Positions 34,958 to 42,339 of a DNA stretch of 51,279 nucleotides are shown here, piece after piece. Each line of letters opens with the position of its first letter. Position 1 is the first letter of the stretch. Under the pieces are notes generated by a model. The model was not told the DNA's origin and searched no databases. It saw only the letters and a list, made by a program, of their open reading frames with translations. The stretch spans positions 1 through 51,279 of the forward strand of contig JAJFFF010000030.1 in assembly GCA_021776785.1 (NCBI GenBank). Reading direction: 5' to 3'. The stretch is from Planctomycetota bacterium. Its GTDB lineage: Bacteria > Planctomycetota > PLA2. A program made the position numbers and the translations under genes.

Positions 34958-34972
34958 TGGCGCTGCCGGGCG

Positions 34973-36229
34973 TTAGCGCGGCGGCGGAGGAGCGCCCGGA
35001 ACACCTTCCATGCCCGGAACGATTCCCTTCAGTCGGTTGTCCACGTCCTTGGCGGCGGCCGCGGCGCGCTTGCGCACGTCCGCGTCGCCCGACTCGTTCG
35101 CGATGGAGTTGAGCGTGCTCAAACTCTCCTTGGTCGGGTAGCGGCGCAACGTTCCGATGGCGCTTTTGACTTCGGGATCTTGCGGGTCCGCTTGGAAGCG
35201 CTGGCGGATGAGATGCACCGCGCTATCGCCTCCGCCGGCGCGAACGTAGTCGCGCGCGTGTTGATAGAACCGTTTTGAATCCGGGATCGTGCGTAGGAAC
35301 TCGCTCGCGGTGTTGTGCGCTTCGTCCGTGCCCACGCGACCGAGGGATCGAATCTCGCGGCGGAAGTCGCCTTCAGCCGGATTGAGGCGGTCCTTGATCA
35401 GCGGCACAGCCTGCGGGTCACCGAGATACGCGAGCGCGCCGATGATGTCGGATTGCTCGCGCTTGTCCTTGCTGTTGTTTAGACGATCGCGCAGCGGCTC
35501 GATCATGCGCTTGTCGCCCGACATCATCATGGCGAACACCTGCATGCGGTTGGCCGCTTGCGGGGGCAGGCCCGGAATCATCCCCGGTCCCATGTCCGAC
35601 ATGAACAGCTGCATCATCGTCTGCTTGAGGTCTTCCGAACCGGGTGCGTTTGACCCGACGTAGAACGCGCCGCCCATCAGCGCGCCCTGCTTAAACCAAG
35701 GATGCGTGTCGGGCTCGCTCAACAAGAAGTCCAAAAACCCAATGAACTGCCGCTCGTTGTCCGCGAAGATGCGGGCCATCGCGTAGCCCTGGTCGATGCG
35801 GAAGTCGCTCTGCGACGGCAGGAACTTGCCTTTGAAGATGATGTCCATCATCAATCGGCGAAGGATCGGATAGCCGCGTTCGCCCATGCGCAATAGGCGC
35901 TTGATGACGTCCAGCAGCCAGTCCACATTGTTGTCGGCGTAGACCTCTTCGATCGCGCGCTCGATGCTCTCGACCGAATCGGCGGGCAGCGTTTCGACTT
36001 CGGCGTCGTTCGCGTTCTTCTCCTCAAGCAGCTTGAGAAGGCGGTTGATCTCGGCCTGAAGCTCTTTGATTTTCGTTTCGTCTTGCAGACGAAGACGTAC
36101 GAGCTCGCTCTCGGTCTTGGTGTCGGTGCGCCCGAATTTGGCGAACCCGCCGATCTCCGCTTCCGAGAGGAAGTATCCGGCAACGCCGCCACCCAACAGA
36201 AGCGGGACCGCAATCAGTAGTTGTTTCAC
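34973..36229 (-). CDS. Membrane-anchored coiled-coil HEAT-like protein
   Basis: Protein of 418 aa. N-terminal anchor 'MKQLLIAVPLLLGGGVAGYFL', a coiled coil at about 38-75 ('ETKIKELQAEINRLLKLLEEKN'), then an all-helical domain with HEAT-like repeats in the second half ('QSDIIGALAYLGDPQAVPLIKDRL', 'VKSAIGTLRRYPTKESLSTLNSIANE' read in parts, 'DVRKRAAAAAKDV'). The tail is Pro-rich (PGAPPPPR). No catalytic motif. A periplasmic scaffold role is inferred from architecture. The region before its start has a tatact-like box on the minus strand near 36264-36271, a weak promoter candidate. Confidence 0.75.
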   Translation of the reverse strand: MKQLLIAVPLLLGGGVAGYFLSEAEIGGFAKFGRTDTKTESELVRLRLQDETKIKELQAEINRLLKLLEEKNANDAEVETLPADSVESIERAIEEVYADNNVDWLLDVIKRLLRMGERGYPILRRLMMDIIFKGKFLPSQSDFRIDQGYAMARIFADNERQFIGFLDFLLSEPDTHPWFKQGALMGGAFYVGSNAPGSEDLKQTMMQLFMSDMGPGMIPGLPPQAANRMQVFAMMMSGDKRMIEPLRDRLNNSKDKREQSDIIGALAYLGDPQAVPLIKDRLNPAEGDFRREIRSLGRVGTDEAHNTASEFLRTIPDSKRFYQHARDYVRAGGGDSAVHLIRQRFQADPQDPEVKSAIGTLRRYPTKESLSTLNSIANESGDADVRKRAAAAAKDVDNRLKGIVPGMEGVPGAPPPPR

Positions 36230-36339
36230 TATCAGTTCACCCGGGACCAGGCTGTCTGAAGTATACGCCGGTACCGGCCCGCATCAGAATTATGAGAGTC
36301 GGAGGCGGAGCGGCGCACCGCATTTGGCGAGGCCCCGTC

Positions 36340-37290
36340 TTAGCCAAGGTTGATTTTGTGCAACACTTCGTCGAGCCAATCTCCCGCCATCACCGGGGCG
36401 TAGCGCAACGGATGCTCGTTCGTCACGCAGGTCGGCATCGGCGCCAAAATCGTGGTTGGAGTCGGGTGGCAAAACTGCACGACGCTCAGGCGCTCGCCCG
36501 TCTGGCCCGGATCGGCCGCGACGCGGTGAATGCCCGCCGGGATCACGCCGTTGGTCACGTGCTCGAGCATCAGGCCCGTGTTGATGATCGCGTAGCCATC
36601 GGGCGCGGTCGCGTCGATCCACTCTTCGCCCACTTCAATTTGGAGACCGCGCGCCGTCGCCCGCGGCAGCGCGGTGATCAGGTTGATGTCGCCGTGCGCG
36701 CCGGCCCAGATGTGACCGGAGTCCGGCGCGTGTTCCATCGGCGGATAGCGGGTCGCGCGCGTCAATGTCGGCCCGTCGTTCAACATCTTGTCGAAGTACT
36801 CGGTGTGGGCTCCGAGGCCCTCCGCGATCACCCGCAGGAACCGACGCTGCAGGTTCGCCAACGTCGCGTGAAACGTCGTGAGCACCGCTGCGATGCCCGG
36901 CACATCGTCGTCGGGAAACGCCGGCGGCGCGTAACGATGCGGATAGCGATGTTGCAACGGATGCCCATCTGCGAGCTTCGGCCCCCAGTTCAACATCTCC
37001 TTCCAGTCGGCCTTGTCGGCTCCCTGCGCCGTCTCGACGAGCGTTTCGGTATAGCCGCTTTGCCCCTTCGAACTCGGGACGGCGTAACGTCGCTTCGTCG
37101 CCGCCGGCAGATGAAAAAAGCGCCCCAGCATTGCGTAGGCGTCATCGATTAAGGACGAAGACAGGTCGTGCCGCGTGTAGACAAATCCGGTCCGAAGACT
37201 ACGCCGCACCCCATCCACCACCGCCGCACGGGCCGCGCCATCCCCCGCCTCGAACCGAAGCAAATCAACATCAAGAATCACAAGCAGCAA
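36340..37290 (-). CDS. 2-oxoglutarate/Fe(II) oxygenase, isopenicillin-N-synthase-like
   Basis: Non-haem iron dioxygenase of about 316 aa. The longest frame starts at a TTG (37290); a GTG three codons in (37281) is equally good, and neither has a clear ribosome site. The N-terminal DIOX_N-type half ('GFVYTRHDLSSSLIDDAYAMLGRFFHLP' in parts) precedes the catalytic core with iron ligands H199 and D201 ('GAHGDINLIT') and H255 ('AGIHRV'), and the oxoglutarate-binding R267-x-S269 ('ERLSVVQF'). Numbers are from the TTG. Substrates in this family range from peptides to gibberellins and ethylene precursors; nothing nearby names one. It stands alone, facing the REP-doublet region. Confidence 0.88.
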   Translation of the reverse strand: MLLVILDVDLLRFEAGDGAARAAVVDGVRRSLRTGFVYTRHDLSSSLIDDAYAMLGRFFHLPAATKRRYAVPSSKGQSGYTETLVETAQGADKADWKEMLNWGPKLADGHPLQHRYPHRYAPPAFPDDDVPGIAAVLTTFHATLANLQRRFLRVIAEGLGAHTEYFDKMLNDGPTLTRATRYPPMEHAPDSGHIWAGAHGDINLITALPRATARGLQIEVGEEWIDATAPDGYAIINTGLMLEHVTNGVIPAGIHRVAADPGQTGERLSVVQFCHPTPTTILAPMPTCVTNEHPLRYAPVMAGDWLDEVLHKINLG

Positions 37291-37385
37291 AAGACCAACG
37301 CACCCACCAAAAACAACCCCAACCCGCGACCAAATGCGGGACCACTTTCCCTGTTACAAAGCCGTAACATCTTGGTTTTGCTTAT

Positions 37386-37577
37386 GTTATGGCGACGGGG
37401 TGCGGGATTTTTCCCGCACTTGCTTGGACCGAGTGGGAGCACTCAAAAACTCCGAAATCGCGCCTGCGGTGCGTCAGGAGGCTCTACAGAAGCGATTGGA
37501 GATCAACGCAGGGACCGGCAGGGCCGCGTTCCTCGACCCGGATCTGCGCGAAAAATCCCGCAGGCCGTCGCCATAAC
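37386..37577. repeat. REP-doublet (REPIN/MITE-like) element, 192 bp
   Basis: Inverted terminal arms at 37386-37413 and 37550-37577 match at 26 of 28 positions (gttatggcgacgg, then tgcgggatttttc), differing only by gg versus cc. Each arm also forms its own hairpin: gtgcggg/cccgcac (37400-37406/37413-37419) on the left and ctgcg/cgcag (37544-37548/37559-37563) on the right, with a G-C to C-G swap at the stem end. A palindromic unit repeated in inverted orientation around a short spacer is the REPIN layout. Short open frames cross it but have no coding character. No transposase is inside or beside it. The 365-bp gap 37291-37654 also holds small hairpins (37323-37340, 37353-37368). Confidence 0.7.
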
Positions 37578-37584
37578 CCATCTT

Positions 37585-37625
37585 CTATAAATCACTTATA
37601 GCTATGTATCATGGGACCTGGTCCC
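37585..37625 (+). promoter_or_regulatory. Candidate promoter/operator of the LOG gene
   Basis: An AT-rich dyad ctataa-atcac-ttatag (37585-37601) sits directly outside the REP doublet and contains a tataaa that could be a -10 box. A second dyad, gggacc-t-ggtccc (37613-37625), lies 30 bp before the LOG-family start and could be an operator. Position and symmetry are the only evidence. Confidence 0.35.
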
Positions 37626-37654
37626 GTGTAGGTGGCGGGCTTAGGCTTTCTTCT

Positions 37655-38788
37655 ATGGTTCAACGGCGGCGTTATCAGCTTCGGCAACAAACTCTTAACG
37701 ATTCGATTGGTCAGCTCCTCACCTCCGCTACGGCTGAGTTCGGCGAGTACGCAGGAGCTGAGTTTGTTCGGCAAATGATCGTTACTTCGCTGCGCTTCAT
37801 GCGCGACGGCACCGATGTGGCCGACACCAAGCTGACGAACAGCGCATTGAAAGAGCTGCGGCATTCGTTTCGCGTGTTTGCTCCATACACCAACATTCGC
37901 AAAGTGGCGGTGTTTGGGAGCGCGCGCACCGAGCCGGGGCACCCCGAGTTCGAGGCCGCGCACCAGTTCGCACAAAAAATCGTCGAGTCCGGGTGGATGG
38001 TCATTACCGGCGCAGGCGACGGCATCATGGGCGCGGCGCAAGGCGGCGCGGGAAGAAAGCAGTCGTTCGGCGTCAATATTCGACTGCCGTTCGAGCAGCG
38101 CGCGAACGAAACGATCGATGGGGATCACAAGCTGATCAACTTTCGATACTTCTTCACGCGCAAAGTGATGTTCGTGAAAGAGTCGCACGCGATCGTGTTG
38201 TTTCCCGGCGGGTTTGGAACGCACGACGAGGGGTACGAGGCACTGACGTTGATGCAGACCGGCAAGAGCGAGATCGTGCCGGTGGTGTACGTCGATGCGC
38301 CCGGCGGAAGTTACTGGAAAGACTGGGAGCACTACGTGAAGACGCATCTTCACGCGCGCGGACTCATCAGTGAAGACGACTTGGCGCTCTTTCACGTGAC
38401 CGACGACATCGACGAAGCGCACTACAAAGTCTGCAACTTCTACTCGAACTATCATTCGAGCCGCTACGTACGCGATTCACTCGTGATCCGCGTTCGCACC
38501 GCACCGAACGAAGAACAACTCGATGCACTCAACAGCGACTTCGGCGACATCGTGTCCTCGGGCAAGATCGAGCTTGGGAGCGCGCTGCCGGAAGAGAAGG
38601 AAGTCGGTCACCTCCCGCGCATCGTGTTGCGGTTCAACCGGCACTCGGTAGGCCGACTGCGCAAGATGATCGACCGCCTAAACACCTACGTGACCGATCG
38701 CGCCAGCCCGCCGCGGGAAGCGGCCCCGCACGAGATCGTTCCCACCGAACTTCCCGACGGCGCGCGCACCGAAGAAGACGACGACTAG
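37655..38788 (+). CDS. LOG-family (lysine decarboxylase-like fold) protein
   Basis: Protein of 377 aa from the ATG at 37655; an ATG at 37604 would read through the promoter-like dyads and is less likely. The core (about 80-250) is the Rossmann-like LOG fold: 'KVAVFGSARTEPGHPEF', 'MVITGAGDGIMGAAQGGAG', 'GVNIRLPFEQRANE' and the motif 'PGGFGTHDEGYEALTLMQTG' (P-G-G-x-G-T-x-x-E). LOG proteins release bases from nucleoside 5'-monophosphates (cytokinin riboside hydrolase in plants, PpnN-like nucleosidases in bacteria). The N-terminal 80 and C-terminal 120 residues exceed the minimal LOG length, resembling long bacterial forms. The tail is acidic (EEDDD). Confidence 0.9.
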   Translation: MVQRRRYQLRQQTLNDSIGQLLTSATAEFGEYAGAEFVRQMIVTSLRFMRDGTDVADTKLTNSALKELRHSFRVFAPYTNIRKVAVFGSARTEPGHPEFEAAHQFAQKIVESGWMVITGAGDGIMGAAQGGAGRKQSFGVNIRLPFEQRANETIDGDHKLINFRYFFTRKVMFVKESHAIVLFPGGFGTHDEGYEALTLMQTGKSEIVPVVYVDAPGGSYWKDWEHYVKTHLHARGLISEDDLALFHVTDDIDEAHYKVCNFYSNYHSSRYVRDSLVIRVRTAPNEEQLDALNSDFGDIVSSGKIELGSALPEEKEVGHLPRIVLRFNRHSVGRLRKMIDRLNTYVTDRASPPREAAPHEIVPTELPDGARTEEDDD

Positions 38789-38829
38789 CACTAGCGGACA
38801 AATCGCTACGGCGACAAGTCAGCCGCTCG

Positions 38830-40143
38830 TTACGGCAAGCGCAGTTCCGCCGTCGGAAGAAACGTGCGGTCCATCCGCTCGGCGAACTCGGTGAGGAGGA
38901 CGCGGGCGGAGCGCGCCGGCCGGCGCTTGACCGACCGCGACCCAAGATCAACGATCACCGGATCACGTCGCGCGGGAATCCACGCGTCGCAAAGCAAGAG
39001 GCGAAACGTGGCGACATGGCGCCGCTTGACCGCAAACACGTTGCTTGTGCGCGTGACTTCAAGGCGCGCCGTGCGCCGGTCCGCCTCGTTCTGCAGGTGC
39101 AAACGCAAGCCGTCGTCGTCGAGCGCCTTGTACTGGCTCTGCGGCATGGAAACCTTAAACGTCTCCGCAACCGGGCGCTTCGTACGCGTTATCTCCATCC
39201 AAAACATTCGTCCTTCGCCGGGCGCCGCCGCTGCACGAATGATGCGCGGAGCGAGCGGGTCGCGCTTAACCGCCAAGAATTGATTCCAGTCTTCTGTGTC
39301 CAACCGAAAACTGTGTCCGAGCTCCGGGAACTCGACAAACTTCGCGTCGCGCGCACCGCGTTCCTTCAGGCGCGCAAACGCAATCCGCAGCGTCTTGATC
39401 ATCAGGGGGTGGTCGCCGAGTCCCTGGAGATCACGAATCGGAAGATCTAAGACGTTGTCGAGATAGCGCAGGTTGTTTTGACGTTTCGCGGTCGTCATGC
39501 GCGGACTGCCGACCGCGGGCACGATCGCGGCGAAGCGATCGCGAAAACGAAGCGCCAAGTCCCACGTGAGGTGACCACCGCGACTGACGCCCGCAAGGTA
39601 GATTCGATTCTCGTCGACGTTGTAGCGCCGCCGCATCCAACGCAAAGCGGCCAGCGCCGCGACGCGTTCCCGCGAAGCAAACGTGTACCCGCCCGCCGAC
39701 CCGGCTTCGGTCGGCGCGAGCAGGAGCGCGCCGTTCGTTTCGGCCCACTCCAGCCACATACTCATGGCCCCGGTCCCGTGCCCCCCACTCCCGTGCAACA
39801 CAACCAGCAACCGCGCCGGGCGCGTGGCCCGGTATGACTTCGGAACGTACGCCGCCAACTCGGTCCGCTCCGTCTTACCCTCGACCAAAAGATCCACGGT
39901 GTGACGGTGCCGCCCCGGGCGAACCGCCGAGAACCTCCCGAACTTCCGCATGGCGCGCAGCCATGCGTCGATCGATACGGAATCGTCTTTCGCAAGCGCG
40001 CGCGCCGCGGCCGACCGCTGCTTCGGTGTCGGCAGATCCACGAGCTGCTCCAACCGCTGCGCGACGGTCAGCGTGGAGACATCGCCGTCTTCGCCCGCCA
40101 CAACGGCAGCCAAGAGCAGCAAACCAACGAGAGACCGGGTCAT
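38830..40143 (-). CDS. Secreted alpha/beta hydrolase (esterase/PHB-depolymerase-like)
   Basis: Secreted hydrolase, 437 aa, start ATG 40143 opening the signal 'MTRSLVGLLLLAAVVAG'. The frame runs 150 codons further upstream without coding character. A helical segment (about 20-75) precedes the hydrolase domain: oxyanion region 'LLVVLHGSGGHGTG', nucleophile S187 in 'LAGVSRGGHLTWD', and histidine H277 in 'FPELGHSF'. The fold resembles esterase D/PHB depolymerase-like secreted esterases ('RRRYNVDENRIYLAGVSRGG'). A beta-rich domain follows ('RIIRAAAAPGEGRMFWMEITR'). The substrate is unknown. It is divergent from the AOR gene, with 76 bp between starts. Confidence 0.88.
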   Translation of the reverse strand: MTRSLVGLLLLAAVVAGEDGDVSTLTVAQRLEQLVDLPTPKQRSAAARALAKDDSVSIDAWLRAMRKFGRFSAVRPGRHRHTVDLLVEGKTERTELAAYVPKSYRATRPARLLVVLHGSGGHGTGAMSMWLEWAETNGALLLAPTEAGSAGGYTFASRERVAALAALRWMRRRYNVDENRIYLAGVSRGGHLTWDLALRFRDRFAAIVPAVGSPRMTTAKRQNNLRYLDNVLDLPIRDLQGLGDHPLMIKTLRIAFARLKERGARDAKFVEFPELGHSFRLDTEDWNQFLAVKRDPLAPRIIRAAAAPGEGRMFWMEITRTKRPVAETFKVSMPQSQYKALDDDGLRLHLQNEADRRTARLEVTRTSNVFAVKRRHVATFRLLLCDAWIPARRDPVIVDLGSRSVKRRPARSARVLLTEFAERMDRTFLPTAELRLP

Positions 40144-40219
40144 GGAAGTAACAACGCAAAAATTCGCATGCGAGAACAGCATGCTCCCACACGCCGGAGA
40201 TTCGTACAATCGAAGCGCC

Positions 40220-42016
40220 ATGACGAACCAACAAGAGCGCCCCGTCACTGAATTCACATACACGCGTATGTTTGTCGATCTGGCGAACGAAACGACGCGC
40301 ACAGAAACGGTCGCGTGCGAGGACCTAGAAGACTTTCTCGGCGGCATCGGTCGGGCGTTCAAGTGGCTCGCCGACAAGCGCATCGACGACGCGTACGCAC
40401 CCGACGCACCGCTCGTCATGAATCTCGGGCGCCTCAGCGGAACGGCGTTCATGACCGGCCTGCGCACGTTCTTCAGTGGGTACTCACCGCTCAAGTGCTC
40501 CCTCACCGGCAAGCCGGGTTCGATGTGGTCGGCAGGAAGCGGCAAGTTCGGAACCAAACTCCGCGAACTGGGGATCGACGATGTGATCTTCACCGGCCGG
40601 GCGGCGACGCCGACGCTCGTGCATATCGAACCGGGGCCGACGATTTCGTTCCGCGACGCGTCCGACCTCGCCGGTCAAACGATCAACGGCAAGATCCAAA
40701 TACTCCACGCGCGCTATGAGAACGCCCACTTCGCGGTCATCGGACCCGCCGGCGAAAACTACGAGCACGTGCGCATGGCCGCCATCGGACTCTCCACCGT
40801 CAACCAGCTACGCAGCGGCGATCCGAAAGCGCGCTACTGCGGCCGCGGCGGCTTCGGCGGCGTCATGGGCTCCAAAAACTTGCTGGCGATTGCGGCCGAC
40901 GGGCCGGACCAGACCGACGCCGACCCGCGCCTCAAAGAGATCAACTTGGACGTGGCGCGCGGACCGGGCAGCCGACGCTTTCGCGACGCGGACAAAGGCA
41001 ACGGCGGGGGCGGAACGTGGGCGAACTACGAATCGATGCAGCCCATGCACATCCTGCCCGAACACAACTTCAATCCGACCGGAACCGATGCGTCGGTGGG
41101 CCTGAGTCGCCCGGCGGTCGAGGCCGGCCCGTACACCATCAAGGACGAGTCGTGTTTCCGCTGCGGCATTCGCTGCCACAAAAACGTCTACAACGAAGGC
41201 GATAAGAGATTCCGCGCAAAACTCGACTTCGAACCGCTCAACCTCCTCTCCAGCAACCTGGGGATCTTCGACGTCGATCAGGCGTGCACGCTTGTCGAAT
41301 TGGTGGACGAACTTGGCATGGACTCCATCTCGCTTGGCGTGACGCTCTCGTACGCGATGGAATACAACAAGCGCCATGCGGAGGACCCGCTCGCCGACGG
41401 ACTGCGATACGGAGACGCGACCGCGACGGCGCGCGTGATCGAAGACATCGGCCGCGGCCGTCTCCCTGACCTCGGCCAAGGCGTGATGCGACTCGCGCGC
41501 GCACACAACGAAACGGGTTACGCGATGCACTCCAAAGGCGTGGAGTACCCCGCGTACTTGCCGCAAACCAACCCGGGCTATCCGTGGGCGCTTGCGGGCG
41601 GCCACATGTCGATGGCGACCTATCTCCTGCTCATGTACGAGAAAGAAACGGGCATGGACTATTGGGTCGACGCGATTACGAACCGCGGCATCAAAACGCT
41701 GCGCGATGACATCTTGGGCATCTGTAAATTCTCGGGCATGTCAGGCAAAGCGGTCTGCGAAGCGATCTCGATCCTAACCGGCGTTGCACTTCAAAGCCGC
41801 GACCTCGCCGGCGCGGTTTCGCGAACGTTTTTGCGCGGCTATGCAGCCGAGCGTGCGCAGGGCTTTGGGGTCGATGACTACGACATGCCCGCGGAGTCCC
41901 ACGACGAGTACCCCAAAACCAACGTGCCGTACTTCAACACGCGCCCGTTCTTTGAGGAGCTACGCACAAAGGTATTGGCGACGCTCGACGCACAACGCGA
42001 GGCCGCGGCGATCTAG
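40220..42016 (+). CDS. Aldehyde:ferredoxin oxidoreductase (tungsten-pterin family)
   Basis: AOR-family enzyme of 598 aa, oxidising aldehydes (or reducing acids) with ferredoxin. The ATG at 40220 is preferred; the frame opens upstream inside the divergent hydrolase. The N-terminal AOR domain has 'LGRLSGTAFMTGLRTFF', 'GKPGSMWSAGSGKFGTKLRELGIDDVIFTG' in parts, and the 'YCGRGGFGGVMGSKNLLAI' pterin loop. The [4Fe-4S] ligands are C312-x2-C315-x3-C319 ('CFRCGIRC') and C502 ('GICKF'). No tungstate transporter is in the window. A MoaD-like gene converges on it, which fits pterin-cofactor supply. AOR is usual in anaerobes; its substrate here is unknown. Confidence 0.93.
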   Translation: MTNQQERPVTEFTYTRMFVDLANETTRTETVACEDLEDFLGGIGRAFKWLADKRIDDAYAPDAPLVMNLGRLSGTAFMTGLRTFFSGYSPLKCSLTGKPGSMWSAGSGKFGTKLRELGIDDVIFTGRAATPTLVHIEPGPTISFRDASDLAGQTINGKIQILHARYENAHFAVIGPAGENYEHVRMAAIGLSTVNQLRSGDPKARYCGRGGFGGVMGSKNLLAIAADGPDQTDADPRLKEINLDVARGPGSRRFRDADKGNGGGGTWANYESMQPMHILPEHNFNPTGTDASVGLSRPAVEAGPYTIKDESCFRCGIRCHKNVYNEGDKRFRAKLDFEPLNLLSSNLGIFDVDQACTLVELVDELGMDSISLGVTLSYAMEYNKRHAEDPLADGLRYGDATATARVIEDIGRGRLPDLGQGVMRLARAHNETGYAMHSKGVEYPAYLPQTNPGYPWALAGGHMSMATYLLLMYEKETGMDYWVDAITNRGIKTLRDDILGICKFSGMSGKAVCEAISILTGVALQSRDLAGAVSRTFLRGYAAERAQGFGVDDYDMPAESHDEYPKTNVPYFNTRPFFEELRTKVLATLDAQREAAAI

Positions 42017-42034
42017 GCTCTGTTCAAACAGAGC
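42017..42034. terminator. Bidirectional hairpin between AOR and MoaD-like gene
   Basis: gctctgt (42017-42023) pairs with acagagc (42028-42034) around a tcaa tetraloop, directly after the AOR stop and 1 bp before the stop of the convergent MoaD-like gene. It is placed to end both transcripts. A U-run is missing. Confidence 0.45.
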
Positions 42035-42298
42035 TCAGCCCCCGACCGCGGCGGCCAAGACGTCAACGCGATCGCCGTCGCGGAGTTGCGTGTCCAAATC
42101 AGCGCGCGTTTCGTTCGCAAAGATCACGAGGTACGGCCAAAGCGACGCCCCATCAAACAGGCGCGGTCGCAGCGCGGGCCACCGCGCGCAAACAGCGTGC
42201 AGCGCTGCGCGCACCGTGGATGCCTCGACCGTGATCTCACGCACGTGATCCGTGTAGCGCTCAAGCGCACTTGGAATCATCACGCAAGTTCTCGCCAT
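42035..42298 (-). CDS. MoaD/ThiS-like ubiquitin-fold protein
   Basis: Small sulfur carrier of 87 aa ending in the diagnostic Gly-Gly ('AAAVGG'), which is adenylated and thiocarboxylated in MoaD and ThiS. The start may be the ATG at 42298 or an internal ATG at 42280, which gives 'MIPSALERYTD', a common beginning in this family. Other matches: 'VEASTVRAALHAVCARWPALRPRLFD', 'YLVIFANETRADLDTQLRDGDRVDVL' in parts. Convergent with the aldehyde:ferredoxin oxidoreductase gene, whose cofactor is a pyranopterin dithiolene, so a dedicated role in that cofactor's synthesis is plausible. A thiamine or other sulfur-transfer role cannot be excluded. Confidence 0.85.
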   Translation of the reverse strand: MARTCVMIPSALERYTDHVREITVEASTVRAALHAVCARWPALRPRLFDGASLWPYLVIFANETRADLDTQLRDGDRVDVLAAAVGG

Positions 42299-42339
42299 TT
42301 GTCGGTTATCATCACCGATGGTCCCCGGGGATAGAAAAC

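Noticed and set aside
37334..37601. Three short overlapping frames across the REP doublet
   Set aside because: All three frames are open through the element, composition is not protein-like, and the DNA is explained by inverted repeats.
42271..42339. Upstream extension of the first large repeat protein
   Set aside because: It overlaps the MoaD-like gene and would bury the membrane segment that begins at the ATG at 42340.
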